A stretch of 64,000 bases of DNA from Cryptomeria japonica. Lineage: Eukaryota > Streptophyta > Pinopsida > Cupressales > Cupressaceae. Below are positions 36,776-46,460 of the stretch, piece after piece. Position 1 is the first letter of the stretch. The number at the start of each line of letters is the position of its first letter. The position numbers were made by a program, and so were the translations under genes. The notes below the pieces were generated by a model. That model searched no databases. It was not told the DNA's origin and saw only the letters and a program-made list of their open reading frames with translations. Location: positions 610,008,677 through 610,072,676 of the forward strand of contig NC_081405.1 in NCBI RefSeq assembly GCF_030272615.1, in the 5' to 3' direction.

Positions 36776-37661
36776 TGTAAGGAAGTTAAGTAGCGGAAAC
36801 AACTTCCTACGCTAACCTTGAGAGGAGGGTAATGCAAAACTTTTTCAGATCGTTACAATAGTTACAGAAAACATAAATAGATATAATAGCATTCATACCA
36901 CAACACAGTGATTTACGTGGGGAAAACCCTTTCGAGAGAAAAACCCCACCCCTCCAAAAGCAGCTCAATATTTTATTCAGCAATCAAAAACAGATTACAA
37001 CATACTTGTAGAGCAAGCTCTTCGTAGGAGTACCACTAATCAGAGATTCAGAGGCAACTCAATAGCCATGAGACTCTTACACACAACCTCTATCTCACAC
37101 ACCTCATAAATAGGAGATACAATACAAGAAACTGTCAAACGGTATTACAAAACCATGGGCTAAAACCACCCAATAAGGTGTAGCCGACCTTATCTCCCTT
37201 CTATGACATGTTAAAGCACACATCAACACGTGTCACTCCCTTTTACAGCTCATTTATGTATCTGATACAAATTATTTTTCCTATTTCAGGAGTACAAACT
37301 TCCGGAGGCCATAACTTGAGAACCGGGTGTCCGATTGACGAACCGTTTGAAGCGCCGGAAAGCTCGCGAAGTGTTCTATCACCTCGTAACCCACTTTGCC
37401 GGTTAAGGCCACTTTTTAGGGCATTTCGGAGCCTCTAAAGTCCCCAAAATTAAGTTTAAACATTTTATTGCACCCCTCCAAGATGAAAACTTTAATATCT
37501 TCAAAACTGGCTGTGACCTTGCGACGTAACTTTACCAGAATGCTTATCTAGCCAACCAGAAGCTTCAGGGAGAGTTTCGCACCATTTCGTGCTCAAATGA
37601 AAACTTACTATAAATAGTAACCTCACATAAATGCAAGGTTGAGACACCATTTTTCCCAACA
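36776..37661 (-). repeat. 3' LTR of copia (left copy)
   Basis: On the minus strand it runs TGTTGGGAAAAATGG ... CTTCCTTACA, 886 bp, preceded by a purine-rich tract. Confidence 0.95.
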
Positions 37662-37717
37662 AATCTCCCACTTGTCGAACACCTTGCATGAGCGGAAGGG
37701 AATGTCAACACAATGAA

Positions 37718-40700
37718 TCAATTGCTAGGGGCCATAAGGCCCATAGACTCTAAACACCATCTGAATTTCTCTATGCTCACAGCCTTAGTTAAAGCATCTG
37801 CAACATTCATCAAAGTTTCCACCTTAACCAGCTTCACCCTACCATCTTCGACCATATCTCTAACAAAATGATACTGAACATCAATATGTTTGGTCCGGGC
37901 ATGAAATGTCGGGTTCTTAGCTAGGCTAATTGCACTCTGACTGTCATAGTAAATTGTCACTGTACCTTATTTTATTCCAATATCCGAACACAGTCTCTTA
38001 AGACAAATGGCCTCTTTACAAGCATGAGTAGCTACCATATACTCTGCTTCAGTAGTGGATAAAGCAACCACAGCTTGTTGCTTACTCATCCAACTAATTG
38101 CACCACCAAACAAAGTAAACACATAAGCACTAATGGATCTTCTGCTATCAATATCACCTGCCCAATCTAAATCCACATAACCATGGATATCAAGGGAAGT
38201 CATGTCTCCAACTGAATTACCATGATAACACAAAGAATACTCTGAAGTACCCTTCAAATATCTGAAGACTCTTTTGACTGCATCCCAATGAACTCTACCA
38301 GGATTAGACATATATCTAGAAAGTACTCCCACTGCTTGGGCAATATCTGGTCTAGTACAGACCATAGCATACATCAAGCTTCCAACCGCACTCTGGTAAG
38401 GCACTCTGCTCATGTCTTCCATCTCCAATGGGGATGTAGGACAATCTGAAATAGATAGTTTCATTCCAACTGTAAAAGGAACACTCAATGGTCTACAATT
38501 CTGCATGTTGAACCTCTGTAATACTGAATTCACATACTTACTCTGGCCTAGCCATAGCTTTCTGTTCACCCTATCTCTTCTAATTTCCATCCCAAGAATG
38601 TGCTTTGCTACACCAAGATCTTTCATTTCAAATTTAGCAGCGAGCTGAGACTTCAGTTCTGAAATCATACCTTTCCCTTTGCCAATGAATAACATATCAT
38701 CAACATACAATGCAATGAATAAGAAATGATCACCATAAGATTTATAATAAACACAGTGATCTGATTTAGAACGTTCAAATCCCAAACTCAACACATATGT
38801 ATCAAATTTCTGGTACCACATCCTAGGACTTTGTTTGAGGCCATACAAAGATTTCTTCAATTTACAGACCAAATTACTTTTGCCTTTCACCACATAGTGC
38901 TCTGGCTGTGTCATATAAATATCTTCCTCCAAATCACCATGAAGGAAAGCAGTTTTCACATCCATTTGCTCAACCTCTAAATCATAAGCAGTAGCAATAG
39001 AAAGCAAAAATCTAATGGACGTCATTTTTGCAATAGGAGAAAATATCTCACCGTAATCAACACCCTCAACCTGAGAGTAGCCTTTTGCAACCAACATTGC
39101 TTTATACTTCTCAATGCTTCCATCTGAACCAATCTTTTTCTTAAACATCCATTTACAACCAACAGGTTTTCATCCTTCAGGCAATGGTACAAGATCCCAT
39201 GTATCATTCTTTTTCAAAGCTGCCATTTCTTCCTCCATAGCAATCTTCTAGGATTCTGCATCATTCATACCTAATGCCTCTCCTACAGATTTCAGTTCAT
39301 CCACACTAGTATTCAGAGCAAAAATACATCTCCAATCATCAGGTGAATACCTTTCAGGTGGTTGTCTATGTCTTGTAGACCTACGAACAAGCTGAGTTGG
39401 AGGTTCTTCCTCTTCTTCTGAAGATTCAAAGCTAGATGAGCTCTCCTCAAATTCTTGCCTATCTAGGGGTCTCGATTCAATTCTTTCAGGTGTAGAAGGA
39501 AATTGAATCACATCTTCTTTTTTAGTCTGTTCTGGCTGCAATGTAAGAGAAGGAGACTTAATTTCTCTAAAAATAACACTTCTACTATGAATTACCTTTT
39601 GTGCAACAGGGTCCCAAAGCTTGTATCCTTTCACACCATAACTATACCCGATGAAGATACATTTCACAGCCTTGTTCTCTAACTTTGTTCGCTTCTCCTT
39701 TGGCACATGTGCATATGCCTCGCAACCAAAAACTCTAAGATGTCTCAATGAAGGCTTGTGACCTGACCATGCTTCCATAGGCGTTTTATCAACAAGAGCT
39801 GATGTAGGAGACCTGTTAATCAGGTAGCAAGCAGTGGCAACAGCTTCAGCCCAAAACTTTTGTTCGAGACCAGCACCACTCAACATACTCCTAGCCTTCT
39901 CCATCAGTGTCTTGTTCATTCTTTCTGCAACTCCATTCTACTGTGGAGAATACGGAGTTGTCTTCTGCCTGTTAATTCCACAGTCTTTACAGAATCTATC
40001 AAAATCATTAGAGCAAAACTCACCGCCATTATCAGTTCTCAAACATTTTATTTTCTTTCCAGTCTGCAACTCAACCACTGCTTTAAATTCTTTAAAACGA
40101 CTAAAAACTTCAGATTTACTCTTTAGAAAATAAACCCATGTCCTTCTACTAAAATCATCAATAAATGAAACATAATATGTGGATTTTCCAATCGAAGAGA
40201 CATCTACTGGACCAAACACATCAGAATGGATAAGATCCAAAACACCACAAGTTTTATGAGAACTCGAGTAAAACTGAACGTGGTTTTGTTTTCCATAAAT
40301 GCAATGCTCACAGAAATCAAATTCAAGGTTACAGTCATTCAAACCTTCAACAAGGTTTTTATTTTTCAAGGTCCTTAGACCCTTTTCTCCAATGTGGCCA
40401 AGTCTCTGGTGCCATAACATAGTCTTCTCTGCATGTAACTTTGCTTCAGATGAAAGAGCACCCTTAGGTACCCAAAAACCATTTCCATCTGCTGAAGGTG
40501 AAACCTTCAAATCTTCCAGTGAAGTATCCGCAGATTTACTTTTTACAGAAGTGCTATTACACTCAACAGTGTATGCTTCAAGCTTATACAAAGTGCCAAA
40601 CCTGACACCTCTAGCAACTACCATAGCACCCTTAATCATCTTACATCCTGCTTCAGAAAAGACTACCTGCACACCCACATCTATCAGTTTGCTCATAGAT

Positions 40701-41761
40701 AACAAGTTTCGTTTTAATCCAGGAATATGTAGCACACCATTAATCCTTTTTATTCTACCATCAGAAAACCTGATTCTAACTTTACCTCGACCAACAATGT
40801 CTAGATGTGAATCATCACCCAAGTACACCTTATCTCCATTAAATCCTTCATATTCAAAAAACCAATCTCTATTGGAAGTCATATGAAAAGATGCACCTGA
40901 GTCAATTAGCTAGGCATCATTACCTGCATGAGTCGCCAAAGCCGCAATAAAGGCATCGCCATCTTCCTTGTCGGACTCAGAATCAGAATCGAACTTTTTC
41001 TTTTTCTTCTTCTTTTCTTCTTTGCAGTCCTTACGGATGTGACTCAGTTTACTGCAATTCCAGCAAATGACTTTGGACTTTCCAGGAGATTTCGATCTCC
41101 CTTTGGATTTGGACTTGCCACGCTTCTCATTCTTCTTGCCTTTCTCTTTAGGTCTTCCACGAAAGGTTAGGGCTTCCTTTGAACTGATGGATACCTTCCT
41201 TCGCATCTCTTCACCGAGTAGGGCACCCACCACATCTTCAGATTTCAAAATAACAGAAGTACTACCGATAGCCATAACAAGAGAATCCCATGAATCAGGC
41301 AAAGAACAAAGCAAGATCTGACATTTCTCCTCCTCGTCCATCTTAACACCGACGGATACTAATTGAGCCACCAACATATTGAATGCTTCCAGGTGGTCTG
41401 CAATTCATCCACCCTCTTCCATCTTCAAGGAATACAATTTCTTTCTTAAGAAAATTTGATTTAATAAAGATTTCACTTGATACATCTCACCAAGCTTAGT
41501 CCATAGCTTCTTTGCAGAGTTTTCTTCATGGACATTCATTAGAACAGAGTCTGCCAGGCACAGTCTGATTAGACCCTTGGCTTTTCGGTCCATAACATCA
41601 TACTGAGCTGCCGCAGTAGGATTTGAGGGCCTTTGGACATTCGCATCAACAGCATCCCAAAGATCTCGATCTATTAGCAAATCTTCCATCTTCAGCTTCC
41701 ACATCTCAAAATTACTTCCATTAAATTTCTCCACCTCTATTCTCCCTGACGAACTCGCCAT
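37718..41761 (-). pseudogene. Copia Gag-Pol polyprotein with six in-frame stops
   Basis: About 1,347 codons in one frame from MASSSGRIEV (41761) to MGLMAPSN (37718). Order: Gag core (FEMWKLKMEDLL), CCHC knuckle (CWNCSKLSHIRKDC, about 41030-41070), protease LIDSGASFHM (about 40880-40910), integrase with HHCC zinc site, catalytic DVFGP and TDNGGEF and the Glu region after YSPQ, then reverse transcriptase (FLHGDLEEDIYM, YGLKQSPRMW, YVDDMLF) and RNase H (DLDWAGDIDSRRS, EAEYMVATH, YYDSQSAI). Stops: TGA 41405, TAG 40910, TAG 39938, TAG 39248, TGA 39170, TAA 37967 (lowest coordinates). Each is one transition from Arg, Gln or Trp. No frameshift is seen. Copia proteins package, copy and integrate the element RNA. 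Confidence 0.92.
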
Positions 41762-41872
41762 CTGAATATTCCTGCAACAAGATCAAAAAGTGTCTTCTGC
41801 ACAAGCTCCCACTCAAATCTGGATTAGTTCAAAAAAAACCCAACTGCCCACAATTGAAACCAAAGGTGATCA

Positions 41873-41885
41873 GGCTCTGATACCA
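41873..41885 (-). promoter_or_regulatory. Primer-binding site, tRNA-iMet
   Basis: The minus strand reads TGGTATCAGAGCC, an exact match to the iMet-type site, two bases inside the 5' LTR. Confidence 0.9.
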
Positions 41886-41887
41886 CT

Positions 41888-42773
41888 TGTAAGGAAGTTA
41901 AGTAGCGGAAACAACTTCCTACGCTAACCTTGAGAGGAGGGTAATGCAAATTTTTTTCAGATCGTTACAATAGTTACAGAAAACAGAAATAGATATAATA
42001 GCATTCATACCACAACACAGTGATTTACGTGGGGAAAACCCTTTCGGGAGAAAAACCCCACCCCTCCAAAAGCAGCTCAATATTTTATTCAGCAATCAAA
42101 AATAGATTACAACATACTTGCAGAGCAAGCTCTTTGTAGGAGTACCACTAATCAGAGATTCAGAGGCAACTTAATAGCCATGAGACTCTTACACACAACC
42201 TCTATCTCACACACCTCATAAATAGGAGATACAATACAAGAAACCGTCAAATGGTATTACAAAACCATGGGCTAAAACCACCCAATAAGGTGTAGCCGAC
42301 CTTATCTCCCTTCTATGACATGTTAAAGCACACATCAACACGTGTCACTCCCTTTTACAGCTCATTTATGTATCCGATACAAATTATTTTTCCTATTTCA
42401 GGAGTACAAACTTCCGGAGGCCATAACTTGAGAACCGGGTGTCCGATTGACGAACCGTTTGAAGCGCCGAAAAGCTCGCGAAGTGTTCTATCACCTTCTA
42501 ACCCACTTTGCCGGTTAAGGCCACTTTTCAGGGCATTTTAGAACCTCTAAAGTCCCCAAAATTAAGTTTAAACATTTTATTGCACCCCTCCAAGACGAAA
42601 ACTTTAATATCTTCAAAACTGGCTATGACCTTGTGACGCAACTTTACCAGAATGCTTATCTAGCCAACCAGAAGCTTCAGGGAGAGTTTCGCACCATTTC
42701 GTGCTCAAATGAAAACTTACTATAAATAGTAACCTCACATAAATGCAAGGTTGAGACACCATTTTTCCCAACA
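41888..42773 (-). repeat. 5' LTR of copia (right copy)
   Basis: 886 bp, the same length as the left copy. About 22 differences by eye, mostly transitions. Contains a minus-strand TATA-like CTATTTATAGTAAG near 42720. Confidence 0.95.
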
Positions 42774-42895
42774 ATTGTGAACTATTTTCTACAAAAGAAT
42801 TCTAACTTGGCTTTTTAATTGTGGTTTTGTAGCCATCTACAGAGCTGCGTACTGTGCCAAAGAGGCTTGATTTTGATGATCCACCAGAAGTTTAG

Positions 42896-43437
42896 GATCA
42901 TATAGTGTTAGTTTTGGTCATAGAATGACCAATACATGTAGAGATATCCTACATTTTTATTGTATATCGATTTGGACATGGCATATGCCACATTTTTGTA
43001 ATACTTGTATTGACTTGGCAGACATGCCTTTTTATATATGTATAAATATCAATATTCAATCCAATAAATGTGTAATGAGTTCATTATTTTGTATTTGTTG
43101 TATTTTGTAGTTGTCCTTTTATAAATTTAAATGAATATTTGCATATGTAATCAAAAATATGAATATAAACAACAAAAGTATATGATATAAAGCATTGCAA
43201 TCGTGGAATATGATTTGATAAAATTTCTAAAATGTTGAATTAACCCTACAAAACTCCTTGTATTTAGTTCATTATTGTGTATTTGTTGTATTTGGTGGCT
43301 ACCCTTTTATAAATTTAAATGAATATTTGCATATGTAATTAACAATATGAATATAAACAATGAAAATTGACAATATGAATTTAAACAACAATGTGTTTGG
43401 TGTGAGAGCACCCTCACGCTCACAATGGTCAAATTTT
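42896..43437. other. 3' flank of partner gene
   Basis: AT-rich sequence with a directly repeated segment: 'tttaaatgaatatttgcatatgtaat' at about 43125 and 43313, each followed by 'atgaatataaacaa'. It probably includes the poly-A region of the plus-strand gene. No coding motif. Confidence 0.45.
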
Positions 43438-45350
43438 GTTCCTCGTGTGCACAAACCGACATCATGAGCACATCTAGGTGGGTAGGTTTATGCTAGGCAT
43501 GCCCCTATCATGCATCTCAAAGCACTAGAACGTCGAGAGTCATACCCTACTGGTGAGATCTCTCAAGTGCCTTGAGTCCAAAAAATTGTCAAAATTTGAT
43601 AGACTATTTCTTCCAATCCATGACACATACGGTCAATCTGTTTGATCTCATGGAGTTGCATGAGGCTCCTCTACAATGGCCTATCTTAGTTTTTGACGAC
43701 TCGAAGCCATTTTCAATTAGTAGCATTTTTTCCCCTGCTCAAAAATCTGTCAGTTGCTTGCAAGGAAAAGTTGCAAGATTGGCTAGAATTGATTATGTTC
43801 CTCATGTGCACAAACTAACATTGTGAGTGCATCTGGGTGGGAATTTTTACACTAGGCATGCCCTTGTCATGCATCCCAAAGCACCAGAATGTCGAGAGTC
43901 ATACCCTACCGGTGAGATCTCTCAAGTGCCCTCAGTCCAAAAAATTGTCAAAATTTGACGGACTGTTTCTTCCAATCCATGACACATACAATCAATCTGT
44001 TTGATCTCATGGGGTTGCATGAGGCTCCTCTACAATGGCCTATCTCAGTTTTTGATGAATTGAAGCCATTTTCAATTAGTAGCATTTTTTCGCCTGCTCA
44101 AAAAATCGTCAGTTGCTTGTAAGGAAAAGTTGCAAGATTGGCTAGAATTGATTCTATTCCCCGTGTGAACAAACCAACATCACGAGCACATCTAGGTGGG
44201 CATGTTTACACTAGGCATGCCCCTATCATGCATCCCAAAGCACCAAAACATCAAGAGTCATACCCTACCGGTGAGATCTCTCCAGTGCCCTGAGTCCAAA
44301 AAATTGTCAAAATTTAACGAACTGTTTCTTCCAATCCACGACACATATAGTCGATCTGTTTGATCCCATGGGGTCATGTGAGGCTCCTCTACAATGGCCT
44401 ATCTTGGTTTTTGATGACTCAAAGCCATTTTCAATTAGTAGATTTTTTTTGCCTACTAAAAAAACCATCAATTGCTTGCAAGGAAAAGTTGCAAGATTGG
44501 CTAGAATTGATTATGTTCCTCGTGTGGACAAACTGAAATTATGAGCGCATCCAGGTGGGCATGTTTATGCTAGGAATTCCCCTATTGTGCATCCCAAAGC
44601 ACCAAAATGTCGAGAGTCATACCCTACCGATGAGATCTCTCAAGTGCCCTGAGTCCAAAAAATTATCAAAATTTGATGGACTGTTTCTTCTAATCCATGA
44701 CACATATGGTCAATCTATTTGATCCTGTGGGGTCATGTGAGGCTCCTCTACAATGGCCTATCTCAATTTTCAATGACTCAAAGCCATTTTCAATTAGTAG
44801 CATTTTTTCGCCTACTCAAAAAATCGTCAACTGCTTGCAAGGAAAAGTTGCAAGATTGGCTAGAATTGATTTTGTTCCTCATGTGCACAAACTGACGTCA
44901 CAAGCACGTCTGGGTGGGTATGTTTAGCTAGGCATTCCCTTGTCATGCATCCCAAAGCACTATAACGTCAAGAGTCATACCCTACCAGTGAGATCTCTCA
45001 AGTGCCCTAAGTCCAAAAAATTGTCAAAATTTGACGGACTGTTTCTTCCAATCCACGACACATACGGTCGATCTGTTTGATCCCATGGGGTCGTGTGAGG
45101 CTCCTCTACAATGGCCTATCTTAGTTTTCAATGAATTGAAGGCATTTTCAATTAGTAGCATTTTTTTGCCTGCTCAAAAAACCGTCGGTTGCTTGCAAGG
45201 AAAAGTTGCAAGATTGGCTAGAATTGATTTTGTTCCTCGTGTGCACAAACCGATGTCGTGAGCATGCCCGGGTGGGCATGTTTACGCTAGGCATACCCTT
45301 GTCATGCATCCCAAAGCACCAAAATGTTGAGAGTCATACCCTACCGACGC
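43438..45350 (+). repeat. 359-bp tandem array, five full units plus a partial
   Basis: The landmark 'gttcctcgtgtgcacaaac' recurs at 43438, 43797, 44156, 44515, 44874 and 45232, spacing 359, 359, 359, 359 and 358. Units diverge by point changes only. The sixth ends at 'cataccctaccgac' near 45350. Each unit contains a long open stretch, but frames are not conserved between units, so it is a satellite and not a coding repeat. It lies between the two convergent genes of the transposon. Confidence 0.95.
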
Positions 45351-45559
45351 AATGTAGAAGTTGCTTGAAAACTTTTTTGACAATTTTTTTGACAACAATG
45401 ACAATTTTTGCTCAAATTGTATCTAGTCTCAATCTATCATCCCTATGACCCAATAATGACTCAAATAATTATCCATGATTATACAAGAATCAAGAATTCT
45501 CATGATTGACCAGGGACACATCACATATACTAAAAACATAGTCTCAAAACATTGACACA

Positions 45560-45930
45560 CAAAATAGTCACAAAACATTGTCACATATTATTCAAAAATT
45601 TGCCTCTAAATATGGTCAAATCAGCTCTTGGCTATTTGATTATACAAAAAATTGTCTTACAAATAATCTCATGGGCTTTTATACAAAATTTGGCATTGCA
45701 ATATATGCAATTCAGCTCATCACCATTTTAATATACAAATCATCTCATGGGTTTTTATACAAAATTTGGCATTACAATATGTGCGATTCATCTCATCGCC
45801 ATTTTAATATACAAAATTTGGCATGTACATATGTACAAATCAGCTCATTGCCACTTAAATATACAAAATTATACCCCTAAACATGTAAAAATCAGCTCGT
45901 GGGCATTTATATATACAAAAAATAAATATA
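45560..45930 (+). repeat. Degenerate short tandem repeat
   Basis: Irregular copies of a unit with 'tatacaaaatttggcat', 'caattcagctcat' and 'caccattttaatatac' fill this stretch. It lies between the 359-bp array and the transposase gene end. Confidence 0.65.
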
Positions 45931-45990
45931 GAACAATTTGTCGACGATTTATACAAAATTCTCAAAATCATTCTACTCTGAACTGTAGAA

Positions 45991-46380
45991 TCAATCAAGT
46001 GAGCCTTCAGGATCGATTCTAACCCTTATTGTGTCAAGTATTTCCTCGTGGTCTAATTCATGAACTTTCCATAAAATCTTGTTATGAGGTCTACCACGAT
46101 ACTTCATCAAATGAATATTTGTTGCAACAACAAGGTTAGAGAAATGAAGAATATGTCTCTGTGTTTCAAAGTCCTAGAACAACCAAACATTAAAATTCTT
46201 GGTAGGGTATCTCCGAAGCCATGTTCCTGTCATGACAACAGACCCTATTGGATACTCAATACCCTCTCCATCAATGATTGTGGTTATCAATTTTCTTTTA
46301 GGCTCAACACAATGACACAAATAGAAATATGTTCCTTCTTCATTGTTCTCTTTTGCAACAACTACATACACATGACTTGC
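45991..46380 (-). pseudogene. Probable last exon of the TIR transposase gene
   Basis: Minus-strand frame from a possible acceptor (TGCAAG near 46384) reads YVVVAKENNEEGTYFYLCHC, then YPIGSVVMTGTWLRRYPTKN, a TAG at 46174-46176, and continues (HKILWKVHELDHEEILDTIR-like text, actual N-K-I-L-W) to TGA at 45991-45993. It lies on the same strand directly after the main transposase exon, with about 80 bp of intron-like sequence between. The exact splice phase could not be settled. It may be a C-terminal chromatin- or DNA-contact domain, which is only inferred. Confidence 0.5.
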
Positions 46381-46460
46381 ATTTTATAAAGTGTTAATTA
46401 AAACCAAAAATAAAGTATGATGTACAACAAAATGAACCAAACAGAATACTAGCAAAAATA

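Larger units (their letters stand above)
36776..42773 (-). mobile_element. Ty1/copia LTR retrotransposon, nearly intact
   Basis: LTRs of 886 bp each (36776-37661 and 41888-42773), about 22 differences by eye (about 2.5 percent). A perfect 5-bp target duplication ATTGT lies at 36771-36775 and 42774-42778. Minus-strand orientation: primer site at 41885-41873 and polypurine tract AAGTGGGAGATT near 37662-37673. One reading frame covers gag to RNase H. It sits in the last intron of the transposon partner gene and is the youngest insertion recognised here. Confidence 0.95.
34280..42895 (+). pseudogene. Ten-exon partner gene of the TIR transposon, unknown function
   Basis: Exons inferred from GT-AG sites: 34280-34289, 34404-35440, 35557-35619, 35725-35802, 35934-36005, 36113-36178, 36275-36343, 36440-36508, 36601-36714 and 42833-42895. 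The first two together and each later exon are multiples of three, giving 547 codons ending at TAG 42893-42895. The N-terminus has EQPNAP repeats. The large exon contains SLPLNAKRFPIHWCTN, NYEVPLYFLRKIYCEFVL and a Cys cluster (CVNC, then CMIYGCRC) that might bind metal. Later exons are Pro/Ser-rich with a basic patch (RARPKKHNILKMPKRVKK). Six internal stops: four in exon 2, one in exon 4, one ending exon 8. The exon 6 donor is AT, not GT. No family is recognised. A regulatory or DNA-binding role, as for accessory proteins of other transposons, is only inferred. Confidence 0.6.

Noticed and set aside
38412-41321. Plus-strand open frames over the copia region
   Set aside because: Antisense shadows of the minus-strand Gag-Pol frame.
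34280-42895. A host plant gene interrupted by copia
   Set aside because: It lies between the TIRs with the subterminal palindromes immediately upstream, so it is better explained as a transposon gene. Host origin by capture remains possible.
43438-45350. CRISPR-like array or coding repeat
   Set aside because: The unit is 359 bp with no short repeat-spacer pattern, in a plant nuclear context; frames are not kept between units.
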